DNA of 16,120 nucleotides from Clostridiales bacterium (GCA_012514045.1 JAAZBA010000212.1:1-16120), one strand, 5' to 3'. Shown: positions 1 to 7,981, counted from the stretch's first letter. Numbers and translations: made by a program. Notes: generated by a model not told the origin, from the letters alone.

Positions 1-167
1 CTCAACTTGCTGTTCATCTCCGTAAATATAACAACTTCCCTATGCGGCCTCTTAACTGGAATTCTCCTAAAATCACTCTCTTTAATTTCTTGCGCCTCGG
101 TGTAACATATCATTGACAAACCAACAGAGATTTTTTGTGTAGATGCTTGCCAAATCTCGAGTTTCAC
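1..167 (-). CDS. Possible 5' part of an unrecognised gene running off the left edge
   Basis: From a GTG at 167 the minus strand stays open for 55 codons to the window edge, reading MKLEIWQASTQK and later VKRPHREVVIFTEM. An in-frame TAA lies three codons upstream of the GTG, so the start cannot be much further out. Inner candidate starts are an ATG at 113 and an ATG at 17. None has a convincing Shine-Dalgarno sequence. I do not recognise the protein. The residue mix looks natural, but an open stretch this short can occur by chance, and the base composition is more AT-rich than the genes to the right. If real, it is divergent from the YloU-like gene and its start lies inside a tandem 12-bp repeat. 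It could equally be a decayed fragment or non-coding DNA. Confidence 0.22.
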   Translation of the reverse strand, partial: MKLEIWQASTQKISVGLSMICYTEAQEIKESDFRRIPVKRPHREVVIFTEMNSKL

Positions 168-189
168 AAAAATTTAATCACAAAAATTT
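164..189. repeat. Tandem direct repeat of TCACAAAAATTT
   Basis: TCACAAAAATTT occurs exactly at 164-175 and again at 178-189, a 14-bp period. It sits about 30 to 55 bp upstream of the predicted -35 of the YloU-like gene. It may be a pair of regulator half-sites, or merely low-complexity AT-rich sequence. Confidence 0.6.
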
Positions 190-220
190 GCCCTGACGCT
201 GAATTTACCCCTGTTTTCCC

Positions 221-249
221 TTGCGTTTTGCCGGTTTTTGTATTAAAAT
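221..249 (+). promoter_or_regulatory. Predicted sigma-A promoter of the yloU-yloV-like operon
   Basis: TTGCGT at 221-226 and TAAAAT at 244-249 are separated by 17 bp. They lie about 40 bp upstream of the first start codon, which predicts a transcript start near 256. The -35 matches the consensus only partly. Confidence 0.5.
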
Positions 250-273
250 AATAGTAGAAGAATAAGAACTCAT

Positions 274-279
274 AGGAGG
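274..279 (+). promoter_or_regulatory. Ribosome binding site that fixes a TTG start
   Basis: A perfect AGGAGG ends 8 nt before the TTG at 288. A nearer ATG at 281 is one base from the AGGAGG and opens only a seven-codon frame that stops quickly, so the TTG is the functional start. Confidence 0.75.
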
Positions 280-287
280 TATGACTA

Positions 288-635
288 TTGATCTTACAGA
301 ATAAATACGGCTCAATCGATATAACCTCGGACGTTATTGCCGGTATCGTAAGCGTTTGCGCCAACAACTGCTACGGCGTCAAGGGCATTGTGGGCAAAAA
401 GAATGCGGGCGGTATTACAAAACTTCTGCGGCGCGAAAAACCCAACCAGGGTATAAAAATCGAAAAGCTTAAGGGATGTGTCAATATCGAGCTTCATATC
501 GTGGTACGCTACGGCATCAATATCGCCGCGGTGGGCAATTCAATTATCAGCGAGATAAGATACAACGTGGAACGCATGACAGGTATTACGGTAGGCAAGG
601 TTGACGTTTGCGTTGACGCTATAGTGACCGATTAA
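288..635 (+). CDS. Asp23/Gls24 family protein (YloU-like)
   Basis: This 115-residue protein matches the Asp23/Gls24 family in size and pattern. It has an N-terminal GSIDITSDVIAGIVSVCA segment, a central stretch ending in GVKGIVGK, a strand region NIELHIVVRYG, and a C-terminal helix and strand ending VGKVDVCVDAIV. There is no signal peptide or membrane segment, so it should be cytoplasmic. Family members are linked to envelope or alkaline stress, but the biochemical role of the YloU branch is not settled. The start is TTG, chosen because a perfect AGGAGG lies upstream. The next gene begins 23 bp later on the same strand. The pairing with a DAK2/YloV protein is the classic yloU-yloV arrangement of Bacillota, which strongly supports the assignment. 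Confidence 0.88.
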   Translation: MILQNKYGSIDITSDVIAGIVSVCANNCYGVKGIVGKKNAGGITKLLRREKPNQGIKIEKLKGCVNIELHIVVRYGINIAAVGNSIISEIRYNVERMTGITVGKVDVCVDAIVTD

Positions 636-658
636 TAACGTTTGGCAGGTGTAGGAAA

Positions 659-2311
659 TTGATAAAGCGTATAGACGGCGCAGTCTTTCGTGACATGGTT
701 CTCGAGGCTGCCTATGCGATTAATGAGCATAAAAAAGAATTAAACGATTTAAATGTATTCCCCGTGCCGGACGGCGACACGGGCATAAACATGAGCCTTA
801 CAATGAACTCCGCCGCTGCTGCTATTGAAAACAGCAAGGAAGTCCACCTGGGCAAAGTGGCGGATATCGTCGCCCTTGCTCTCCTAAGAGGCGCCAGAGG
901 CAACTCCGGAGTTATCCTCTCCCTCCTTTTCAGAGGCCTCTCCAAGAGGTTGAGGGATCTTGAAAGCGCCGACAGCGTGGAATTCTCCGAGGCTCTCGTG
1001 CAAGGGGTGGAAGCCGCCTACAACGCGGTCATGAAACCCAGCGAAGGCACGATTCTCACCGTATCCAGAAAAGCTTCCGCCGCCGCCCTCGATGCGGCGA
1101 AAGCCACAAACAGCATAAGAGTGTCCCTCAATTCCGGCTACGAGCTTTCAAGAAAGGCTCTGAGCGAGACGGTCGAACAGAATCCCGTCCTAAAAAAAGC
1201 GGGAGTTGTGGACGCAGGCGCCGCGGGTTATGTCTATATTCTTGAGGCGTTCCTTCGCGTCGCCCGTGAGGAGCCCTCTATGAGAGACACTTCCGTCAGC
1301 ATATCGGCAAGCGAATCCATAGAGGCTACCGTCTTTGAAGCCTTCGACACCGAAGATATTAAGTTCACCTACTGCACAGAATTCATAATAGAGCGAAACG
1401 GTGAGGGCGACCCTTCCGAGCTTCGGGACTACCTTGAGAGCATCGGAGACTGCGTAGTCGTGGTGCCGGACGAAGAGATAATCAAAGTGCATGTCCACAC
1501 AAACAACCCCGGCCTCGCCATAGAGAAGGCGCTCACTTTAGGCATGATAGACCGCACGAAGATAGACAACATGAAGCTCCAGCACTCCTCCCATCTTGGC
1601 ATTGAGAAGAAAGCTCCCGCGGAGGAGATCGAGCCGGAGGACGTTGAATTCAAGACATACGGTTTCGTATCCGTTGCCGCCGGCGACGGTCTTGCGGACG
1701 TGTTCAAAGATCTCGGCGTTGACCGTATGGTAAATGGCGGGCAGACAATGAACCCCTCCACCGAGGACATACTCTCCGCCGTAAATCTTGTGCCTGCGGA
1801 TACTGTGTTTGTACTGCCCAACAATAAGAACATAATCATGGCTGCCCAGCAGGTGGAGCCTCTTACGGATAAGAGAGTAATTGTCATTCCCACCCGCTCC
1901 GTACCCCAAGGCATTTCCGCCATGATCTCATTCGACCCGGAGGGAAGCGCCGAGGACAACGAGCAGCAGATGACGGAAGCCGCAATGAGGGTGCACACAG
2001 GCCAGGTCACCTACGCCGCCAGAGACTCCTCCTTCGAGGACAGAAGGATCAAGGAAGGGGACTACATCGCCCTTCTTGACAACAAGCTGCTTGACAGCGA
2101 CAAACGCCAGCATAACGTCCTGAGAAAGCTTGTAAGAGAGCTGACGAAGCCCAAGGACGTGGAGTTTGTAACTATCATCTACGGCGAGGGAATCAGCGAA
2201 GAAGAAGCGCTCGCCGTGAAAGCCCAGATAGAAAAGGACCGCCGCGACGTGGAAGTGTCCATCATCTACGGCGGCCAGCCGGTGTACTACTACATTATAT
2301 CCGCGGAATAA
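659..2311 (+). CDS. fakA: DAK2-domain fatty acid kinase, YloV/FakA family
   Basis: This 550-residue protein matches the YloV/FakA family in length. The N-terminal DAK2 (DhaL-like) ATP-binding domain spans about residues 8-200. It carries the metal-binding motif FPVPDGDTG (34-42, with D38 and D40), then RGARGNSGV (77-85), KPSEGTILTV (126-135) and VVDAGAAGYVY (183-193). The C-terminal half, about 310-550, fits the DegV-like region of these fusions. In Gram-positives FakA is the ATP-dependent kinase that phosphorylates fatty acids bound to a FakB partner, feeding exogenous fatty acids into phospholipids. No fakB is seen in this window. The start is TTG, with AGGTG seven bases upstream, and it reproduces the family N-terminus (IKRIDG before the DAK2 core). 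It is co-transcribed with the upstream YloU-like gene and followed by a hairpin. The exact substrate is inferred from the family. Confidence 0.9.
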   Translation: MIKRIDGAVFRDMVLEAAYAINEHKKELNDLNVFPVPDGDTGINMSLTMNSAAAAIENSKEVHLGKVADIVALALLRGARGNSGVILSLLFRGLSKRLRDLESADSVEFSEALVQGVEAAYNAVMKPSEGTILTVSRKASAAALDAAKATNSIRVSLNSGYELSRKALSETVEQNPVLKKAGVVDAGAAGYVYILEAFLRVAREEPSMRDTSVSISASESIEATVFEAFDTEDIKFTYCTEFIIERNGEGDPSELRDYLESIGDCVVVVPDEEIIKVHVHTNNPGLAIEKALTLGMIDRTKIDNMKLQHSSHLGIEKKAPAEEIEPEDVEFKTYGFVSVAAGDGLADVFKDLGVDRMVNGGQTMNPSTEDILSAVNLVPADTVFVLPNNKNIIMAAQQVEPLTDKRVIVIPTRSVPQGISAMISFDPEGSAEDNEQQMTEAAMRVHTGQVTYAARDSSFEDRRIKEGDYIALLDNKLLDSDKRQHNVLRKLVRELTKPKDVEFVTIIYGEGISEEEALAVKAQIEKDRRDVEVSIIYGGQPVYYYIISAE

Positions 2312-2343
2312 GCATATAAGCGGTGCATATAAAAGAAATAATC

Positions 2344-2377
2344 GGGGCTGCGGCGAAACAAAATTCGCTGCAGCCCC
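2344..2377. terminator. Hairpin terminator between convergent operons
   Basis: A 14-bp stem with one G:U pair (2344-2357 with 2364-2377) encloses a six-base ACAAAA loop. It is followed by TATATTTAT on the plus side and by GATTATTTCTTTT on the minus side. It lies 33 bp after the FakA gene and about 100 bp beyond the last gene of the minus-strand operon, so it may serve both directions. Confidence 0.75.
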
Positions 2378-2476
2378 TATATTTATGTAAAACAATTACG
2401 ATTATTTATCAAAGTCCTGCATTTATGTATAGATTTATTTTTTGCTTCTGCGGGTAAGCTTTCGGCGCCATGCCTT

Positions 2477-3154
2477 TTATTTTTTCACTCTGTACACGTA
2501 CATCCTGCCTCTGTTTGAAACATGCTCCGCAAGGGAGAGGTCGCAAAGAGTTTTCATGGCGTAGGAGGCTACGCTCTGGGAGATTTTCCCCTCCTTTGCC
2601 AGATCCTTTGAGGTAAACTCCTCCGGCAGGGTAAGGGGAAGGAGCCGGTGCAGCTCTTCTTTGGGGAATAATATCATATCGTCAATGACTTTTATAAGCG
2701 TCTTGTCGATCCTGCTCGCCCGTTTCTTTCTGTCCTTGCCGTAGCCGTTGAGACGGTTATAAAACTCCGCCTCAACGGGAATAATCCTCAGGCGCAGATG
2801 CTCATGCGCTACGAGGCCTTTTATCCATCTCAGCTCCCGAAAAACGTCGCAGAGGGTGGCTTTTTTTGAGGAAAGCCTTCCTCCCGTCATCTCTCCCGTA
2901 TCCGGGTCCTGCCAGTATATTCTCTTGACCGCCATCACGGGATACGCGACGGTGACCTTTGTGTGGCACAGAAGATCGGCGAGCTTCTTTTTTATGCTGC
3001 CGAAAGAGGCTGTCTGGATTTCCGTAACGCCGTCTTGCGAAAGTATATCAACTATATAGCCCTTGTATTCCAGCTCATGATATCTTTCGTCCGGCTCTAT
3101 ATATCTTTTAAGATCCCCGTGGAGACCCGACTCGTTAAAAAGTCCTATGGACAT
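2477..3154 (-). CDS. Unnamed protein with nuclease-like core and C-terminal winged helix
   Basis: This 225-residue protein has no family name I can assign. Residues 7-60 look like a PD-(D/E)XK (restriction-endonuclease-like) core. An acidic helix is followed by YKGYIVDIL with D36, a turn, then TEIQTAS with E45 and Q47, and a helix with K55-K57. The middle is rich in basic residues (KDRKKRASRIDK, 140-151). Residues 178-225 read as a winged helix (FTSKDLAKEGKISQSVASYA, then RGRMYVYRVKK). That combination suggests a DNA-binding or DNA-cleaving protein, by inference only. No membrane segment is visible. It starts 11 bp after dnaJ on the same strand, with only a weak ribosome site, so it is probably the last gene of the hrcA-dnaJ operon and co-induced by heat shock. 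Confidence 0.8.
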   Translation of the reverse strand: MSIGLFNESGLHGDLKRYIEPDERYHELEYKGYIVDILSQDGVTEIQTASFGSIKKKLADLLCHTKVTVAYPVMAVKRIYWQDPDTGEMTGGRLSSKKATLCDVFRELRWIKGLVAHEHLRLRIIPVEAEFYNRLNGYGKDRKKRASRIDKTLIKVIDDMILFPKEELHRLLPLTLPEEFTSKDLAKEGKISQSVASYAMKTLCDLSLAEHVSNRGRMYVYRVKK

Positions 3155-3165
3155 CGCTCTGACAG

Positions 3166-4314
3166 CTACTTGAACTTCCTAAAGAAGCTCTTGTTTTCTT
3201 CCGTGTGGTTGTCCGGGGACAGCGTCTGACCGAACTCACGCAGAATGTCTTTCTGCTTGCGGTTCAGGTTCTTGGGCACCTCCACCTTTACGGTTACATA
3301 GTGGTCGCCTCTGGCCTTGGAGTTTATTATGGGTATGCCCTTGTTCTTTAGCCTGAAGACTGTGCCCGACTGGGTTCCTTCGGGGACATTGTACTCCACC
3401 TTGCCGTCCAGGGTAAGCACCTGTATTGTCGCACCAAGCGCGGCTTCCACGAAGCTTATCGGCACTTCAGAGACCACATCTGAGCCCCTGCGCCTGAACA
3501 TGGCGTGGGGACGAATGGTGACCGTGGCGTATATATCTCCGTTGGGACCGCCGTTTATGCCGGCGCTGCCCTGACCGCTGATGGTGACCGTCTGTCCCTC
3601 ATCGATGCCGGCGGGGAATGTTACGTCAATCTTTCGTTTCCTGCGCACATAGCCCTGACCGCGGCAAGCCTGACAGGGAGATTTTATAATTCTACCTGTG
3701 CCGTGGCAGGCGGAGCAAGGGGCAGAGGAGCGCATCATGCCTATCATTGTACGCTGCACCGTTTCCACTTGGCCTGTGCCGTGGCAGGTCTGACATGCTT
3801 CTACAGAGGTGCCCTTCTTAGCTCCAGTGCCGTCGCACTCGGTACATTTTTCTATGCGGTCCACTTCTATTCTCTTTTTACAGCCAAAAGCCGCCTCCTC
3901 AAAGGTGAGGGTGACGGTGCTTCTCATGCTGTCCCCCTTCTGGGGAGCGTTTCGTCTGGCGCCGGAGGAGGTTCCGCCGCCTCCGAAGAAGCTGTCGAAT
4001 ATGCTTCCGAGATCGAGGTCCTGGAAGCCGCCGAATCCTCCGAAGCCGCCGCTGTAGGCATCGCCCTGGCCGGCTCCGTAGCTGGGATCCACGCCGGCGT
4101 GACCGAAGCGGTCGTACTTCGCTCTCTTTTCGCTGTCAGAGAGCACCTCGTTGGCCTCGTTTATCTCCTTAAACTTGGCTTCCGCCTCCGCGTCACCTTG
4201 ATTGGTATCGGGGTGGTATTGCTTCGCGAGCTTTCGGTAAGCCTTTTTTATTTCCTCGTCCGTGGCTTCACGTCCAACGCCGAGGATCTCATAATAATCT
4301 CTTTTTTCTGCCAT
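3166..4314 (-). CDS. dnaJ: Co-chaperone DnaJ (Hsp40)
   Basis: This is a complete type I DnaJ of 382 residues. The J domain (about 5-70) contains the DnaK-stimulating HPD at 34-36. A Gly/Phe-rich linker follows (about 79-115). The zinc-binding region has four CxxCxGxG repeats starting at C157, C174, C200 and C214, the last written CQACRGQG. The C-terminal substrate-binding domains complete it. It delivers unfolded clients to DnaK and stimulates its ATP hydrolysis in the cytoplasm. The ATG has AAGGA eight bases upstream. It is separated from dnaK by 107 bp containing a strong hairpin, and is followed after 11 bp by an unnamed nuclease-like gene. CIRCE/HrcA control comes from the promoter ahead of hrcA. 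Confidence 0.98.
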   Translation of the reverse strand: MAEKRDYYEILGVGREATDEEIKKAYRKLAKQYHPDTNQGDAEAEAKFKEINEANEVLSDSEKRAKYDRFGHAGVDPSYGAGQGDAYSGGFGGFGGFQDLDLGSIFDSFFGGGGTSSGARRNAPQKGDSMRSTVTLTFEEAAFGCKKRIEVDRIEKCTECDGTGAKKGTSVEACQTCHGTGQVETVQRTMIGMMRSSAPCSACHGTGRIIKSPCQACRGQGYVRRKRKIDVTFPAGIDEGQTVTISGQGSAGINGGPNGDIYATVTIRPHAMFRRRGSDVVSEVPISFVEAALGATIQVLTLDGKVEYNVPEGTQSGTVFRLKNKGIPIINSKARGDHYVTVKVEVPKNLNRKQKDILREFGQTLSPDNHTEENKSFFRKFK

Positions 4315-4381
4315 ATGAATTATCCTTTGTTGTATGTTTATGCGGAATGCTCCTTAAGAGGAATATGCCTTTACGGACGAA

Positions 4382-4404
4382 CGGCGGGGAGAAACTCCCC
4401 GCCG
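4382..4404 (-). other. GC-rich hairpin between dnaK and dnaJ
   Basis: A perfect 10-bp stem (4382-4391 with 4395-4404, CGGCGGGGAG and its complement) with a 3-base loop starts 17 nt after the dnaK stop. In the minus-strand transcript no U-tract follows, so it is not a classic terminator. It could protect the 3' end of the hrcA-grpE-dnaK mRNA or act as a partial attenuator that lowers dnaJ expression. Confidence 0.7.
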
Positions 4405-4421
4405 GAGGTGTTGTCGTTTTA

Positions 4422-6293
4422 TTACTTGTCGTCGTCAACTACAGTGTAGTCCGCGTCGTAGAATCCGTCCTTTCCATTGGCGGAGTTTCCGCCGGATGCT
4501 TGGCTGCCGGCGTCATAGCCCTGGTAATCCTGACCGCCCATGTTGGGATCGCCCTGGGGATCGGACTGCTGGTACATCTTGGAGGAAAGCTCATACATTT
4601 TCTTCTCAAGATCGGCTGTAGCGGTCTTGATGGCTTCGATGTCGTTTCCGGAGAGGATGTTCTTAAGAGCGTCGATGCCTTCTCTTACGGGAGCCTTATC
4701 GCTGTCGGTGAGCTTGTCGCCGGCGTCCGTCATAACCTTCTCGCACTGGTAGATGAGCTGATCGGCGTGGTTTTTGGTGTCGACCTCGTCGCGTCTTCTC
4801 TTGTCTTCCTCTGCGAACTGCTCAGCTTCCCTGATAGCGCGTTCCACGGCTTCCTTATCCATGTTGGTGGAGGCGGTGATTGTTATCTTCTGCTCCTTGC
4901 CTGTGCCGAGATCCTTTGCGGATACGTTTACGATGCCGTTGGCGTCGATATCGAATGTGACTTCGATCTGGGGCACTCCTCTGGGAGCGGCGGGTATGCC
5001 GTCCAGGTTGAAGCGGCCCAATGTCTTATTGTGAGCGGCCATCTCACGCTCGCCCTGGAGGACGTGGATCTCAACGGAGGTCTGTCCGTCAGTGGCGGTG
5101 GAGAATACCTGAGTTTTCTTTGTGGGGATTGTGGTGTTGCGCTCGATGAGCTTTGTGAACACGCCGCCCAACGTCTCAAGTCCCAGAGAGAGGGGCGTTA
5201 CGTCCAGAAGGAGAACGTCCTTGACCTCGCCGCCGAGAACACCGCCCTGAATCGCGGCGCCGGCTGCTACACACTCGTCGGGGTTGATGCCCTTGAAGGG
5301 CTCCTTTCCGGTGAAGCTCTTTACAGCGTCCTGAACGGCGGGGATTCTTGTGGAACCGCCTACCAGGAGTACTTTGGAAAGATCGGAGGGGGCAAGTCCG
5401 GAGTCCTTCATGGCGCGACGCACGGGCTCCATTGTCTTCTCAACCAGGTCAGCCGTAAGCTCATTGAACTTGGCGCGGGTGAGCGTCATTTCAAGATGCT
5501 TCGGGCCTGTGGCGTCGGCTGTGATGTAGGGGAGGTTTATGTTGGTGGAAGTCATGCCGGAGAGCTCTATCTTGGCTTTCTCAGCCGCTTCCTTAAGTCT
5601 CTGCATTGCCATACGGTCGGCGCGGAGGTCCACACCGTTTGTAAGCTTGAATTCGTTGGCCATCCAGTTCATGATACGCTCGTCGAAGTCATCTCCGCCG
5701 AGGCGGTTGTTTCCGGCTGTGGCGAGAACTTCAAGCACGCCGTCGCCGATTTCAAGGATGGATACATCGAAGGTACCGCCGCCCAGGTCATATACCATGA
5801 TCTTCTGGTCGTGCTCTTTGTCAATTCCGTAGGCAAGGGCCGCGGCTGTGGGCTCGTTGATTATTCTCAGAACCTCAAGGCCGGCGATCTTGCCCGCGTC
5901 CTTTGTAGCCTGACGCTGGGAGTCGGTGAAGTAGGCGGGAACGGTGATAACCGCCTGCGTTACAGGGCCTCCGAGATAGCTCTCCGCGTCTGTCTTCAGC
6001 TTCTGCAGCACCATGGCGCTTATCTCCTGAGGGGAATACTTTTTGCCGTCGATGTCTACTTTGAAGTTGGAGCCCATCTCACGCTTGATGGAGAGGACTG
6101 TTCTGTCTGTGTTTGTGATAGCCTGGCGCTTTGCCACCTGACCTACCATACGCTCGCCGCTCTTGGCGAAAGCGACAACGGATGGAGTTGTACGGGCGCC
6201 TTCGGCGTTGGAGATTATAACTGGTTCGCCGCCTTCCATAACGGCGACACAGGAATTTGTTGTGCCAAGATCGATACCGATTATTTTGCTCAT
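4422..6293 (-). CDS. dnaK: Molecular chaperone DnaK (Hsp70)
   Basis: This 623-residue protein is a full-length Hsp70. The nucleotide-binding domain opens with IIGIDLGTTNS (4-14) and has the second phosphate motif DLGGGTFD (169-176) and RIINEPTAAALAYG (143-156). The linker and start of the substrate-binding domain appear as VKDVLLLDVTPLSLG. The tail ends DYTVVDDDK, after a Gly/Gln-rich stretch, as in many Bacillota DnaK proteins. It binds exposed hydrophobic segments of cytoplasmic proteins in an ATP-driven cycle run by DnaJ and GrpE. The ATG is preceded by AAAAGGAG with good spacing. Position in the operon is third after hrcA and grpE. A long opposite-strand reading frame over this gene is only a shadow. 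Confidence 0.99.
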   Translation of the reverse strand: MSKIIGIDLGTTNSCVAVMEGGEPVIISNAEGARTTPSVVAFAKSGERMVGQVAKRQAITNTDRTVLSIKREMGSNFKVDIDGKKYSPQEISAMVLQKLKTDAESYLGGPVTQAVITVPAYFTDSQRQATKDAGKIAGLEVLRIINEPTAAALAYGIDKEHDQKIMVYDLGGGTFDVSILEIGDGVLEVLATAGNNRLGGDDFDERIMNWMANEFKLTNGVDLRADRMAMQRLKEAAEKAKIELSGMTSTNINLPYITADATGPKHLEMTLTRAKFNELTADLVEKTMEPVRRAMKDSGLAPSDLSKVLLVGGSTRIPAVQDAVKSFTGKEPFKGINPDECVAAGAAIQGGVLGGEVKDVLLLDVTPLSLGLETLGGVFTKLIERNTTIPTKKTQVFSTATDGQTSVEIHVLQGEREMAAHNKTLGRFNLDGIPAAPRGVPQIEVTFDIDANGIVNVSAKDLGTGKEQKITITASTNMDKEAVERAIREAEQFAEEDKRRRDEVDTKNHADQLIYQCEKVMTDAGDKLTDSDKAPVREGIDALKNILSGNDIEAIKTATADLEKKMYELSSKMYQQSDPQGDPNMGGQDYQGYDAGSQASGGNSANGKDGFYDADYTVVDDDK

Positions 6294-6370
6294 ATTATTT
6301 TCTCCTTTTTAGATGATATTTCAAAAATTTATTTATAATGTTATTTAGATGCTATTTAATAAAATATATA

Positions 6371-6910
6371 TCAGTTTGCTACCTTTACCATTGAGTAACG
6401 GATCACCCTGTCGCCCATAATGTAGCCCTTTTCGAACACTTCGATAACCGTATGCTCGTCAATTGTCTCGTCTTCGATATGCATTACGGCGTTGTGGACG
6501 TTTGGGTCAAATGTCTCTCCCAGAGCGGGAATTTCTTTTACGCCCAGCTTTGCGAGGGTGTCAATAAACTGCTTGTGGGTAAGCTCGATGCCTTTTCTGG
6601 TGGCCTCGTCAGAGGTTGCCGCCAGAGCTCTCTCAAGATTGTCCAGCACCGGGATAAACTGCTTTACCGTAGCGGCGACCGCATCGTTGTAGATGGAGTC
6701 CCGCTCTCTTTGGCTTCTCTTGCGGAAATTGTCGTACTCCGCCGCAAGCCTCAAATATTTGTCCTTTGTGTCGCTTAGCTCTTCAATAAGCTTTGTCGCT
6801 TCGTCAACCTCGACAGGTGTTTCTTTAACCGTTTCTTCAGCTGTGGTTTCTTCAACTGTCTCGTTTATTACTTCCTCTACCGGAATCTTTTCTTCCTTTT
6901 TCTTTGCCAT
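6371..6910 (-). CDS. grpE: Nucleotide exchange factor GrpE
   Basis: This 179-residue protein has the usual GrpE layout. A very acidic, disordered N-terminus (about 8-45, many Glu) leads into a long helix with EYDNFRKRSQRERD (58-71) that forms the dimer coiled coil. The C-terminal beta domain ends KGYIMGDRVIRYSMVKVAN. GrpE releases ADP from DnaK, resetting the chaperone cycle, and in some species acts as a thermosensor. The ATG has AAAGG upstream. It begins 20 bp after hrcA and precedes dnaK by 77 AT-rich bases, so it belongs to the same transcript under HrcA/CIRCE control. Confidence 0.97.
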   Translation of the reverse strand: MAKKKEEKIPVEEVINETVEETTAEETVKETPVEVDEATKLIEELSDTKDKYLRLAAEYDNFRKRSQRERDSIYNDAVAATVKQFIPVLDNLERALAATSDEATRKGIELTHKQFIDTLAKLGVKEIPALGETFDPNVHNAVMHIEDETIDEHTVIEVFEKGYIMGDRVIRYSMVKVAN

Positions 6911-6930
6911 ATCACTGTACCTTTCGGGTT

Positions 6931-7941
6931 TTATTTAAAATATCTTTCAAGCCCCTCGGCGAAGCGCCGAAGTCTTGCGCTGACTCTCGCATAGTCCATT
7001 CTTGTGGGGCCTAAGACACCGATAAGTCCGCCGCTGCCGTAGGAGGTCATGATGATGCTGGAATCCGTAAGCACCGGCTCAAGGTTTTCTTCTCCTATGG
7101 TGATTTTAATCTCGATTTCACTTTCGGACAACGCCGTAAGCTCGCCCACCGCGTTTGTGTCGGATAGGAAATCCATAAGCTCATAAGCTCTGTCGATATC
7201 CCTGTACTCCGGGAAGCGCAGGATGTTCGGCGCTCCCTCAAGATATATCTGCCTGCGTCCCGAGGCGGATATAACCTCCTCCGCGAAGTCGATAGCCGCG
7301 ATAAGGATCTCCGTTATGGTTTGTCCCGTGGCGAATTCCGCCGCGGTTATCTGCTCCTGGGTCAGTCCTTCAAGGGAAATTCCCGTAAAGTTGTCGTTCA
7401 GAGCCTTTGATGCGGCTGCCGCGTCAAAGTCGGTCAGAGGGGATGTCAGGTGACATATTCTGTTCTTTATCATGTCGGAGGTTGTTACAAGCACCAGAAC
7501 GATTGTATGTTCGTCAACTTTTATAACCTCGAACCGCCTGATTTTCTCTTCCGACCTGGAAGGGGTTACCGTGATGGTCGGATGGTTTGTAAGCTCGCTT
7601 ACCATCCGTCCCGCTTCGATTATCAGCTTGTCCAGCTCGTTTACGCGAATGGAGAGGGCTTTTTCTATTCTGTCAATCTCGGATATGTTCAGCCTGTAGC
7701 GCTCCATAAGCTCATCAACATAGAGCCTGTAGCCCTTGTTGGAGGGAACACGTCCCGCGGAGGTATGGGGCTGCTCAAGATAGCCCATGTTCTCAAGATC
7801 CGCCATCTCGTTTCGCACCGTGGCGGAGGATACGGGAACGGAAAGCCTTCGGCTTACAGCCTTTGAGCCAACGGGCTCCGCTGTCATGATATAGTCGTCC
7901 ACGACAGCCTTGAGTATTTCTTTTTTTCTGTCCGAAAGCAT
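6931..7941 (-). CDS. hrcA: Heat-inducible transcription repressor HrcA
   Basis: HrcA represses class I heat-shock genes by binding CIRCE, and needs GroEL to stay active. The N-terminal winged helix has KKEILKAVVDDYIMTAEPVG and then SSATVRNEMADLENMGYLEQ, followed by the family motif TSAGRVPSNKGYRLYV. The GAF-like dimerisation and ligand region fills the rest to RFAEGLERYFK. I start it at the ATG at 7941 (336 residues) because MLSDRKKEIL matches the usual HrcA N-terminus and GGTGA lies five bases upstream. An in-frame GTG at 7950 would add three residues (MKN). A perfect CIRCE lies about 40 bp upstream, so the gene is autoregulated. It heads hrcA-grpE-dnaK-dnaJ and lies directly downstream of clpC. 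Confidence 0.96.
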   Translation of the reverse strand: MLSDRKKEILKAVVDDYIMTAEPVGSKAVSRRLSVPVSSATVRNEMADLENMGYLEQPHTSAGRVPSNKGYRLYVDELMERYRLNISEIDRIEKALSIRVNELDKLIIEAGRMVSELTNHPTITVTPSRSEEKIRRFEVIKVDEHTIVLVLVTTSDMIKNRICHLTSPLTDFDAAAASKALNDNFTGISLEGLTQEQITAAEFATGQTITEILIAAIDFAEEVISASGRRQIYLEGAPNILRFPEYRDIDRAYELMDFLSDTNAVGELTALSESEIEIKITIGEENLEPVLTDSSIIMTSYGSGGLIGVLGPTRMDYARVSARLRRFAEGLERYFK

Positions 7942-7981
7942 GTTTTTCACCGTCCTGCGTCTTTAAAGTGGCCTCGTGTGA

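Noticed and set aside
281..304. Seven-codon frame MTIDLTE before the YloU-like gene as a leader peptide
   Set aside because: Its ATG is one base from the AGGAGG, too close for normal initiation, and it overlaps the TTG start of the real gene.
1429..2010. Minus-strand open frames opposite the FakA-type gene
   Set aside because: They overlap a clear DAK2 protein and have no motifs or ribosome sites.
3505..4449. Open plus-strand frame opposite dnaJ
   Set aside because: It is rich in Ala, Gly and Ser with no domain, and mirrors the DnaJ coding sequence and the dnaK-dnaJ gap.
4347..6338. Long open frame on the plus strand opposite dnaK, extending toward the dnaJ start
   Set aside because: It is antisense to a textbook DnaK, has a Gly/Val/Leu-rich composition with no recognisable motif, and arises from the codon bias of the minus-strand gene.
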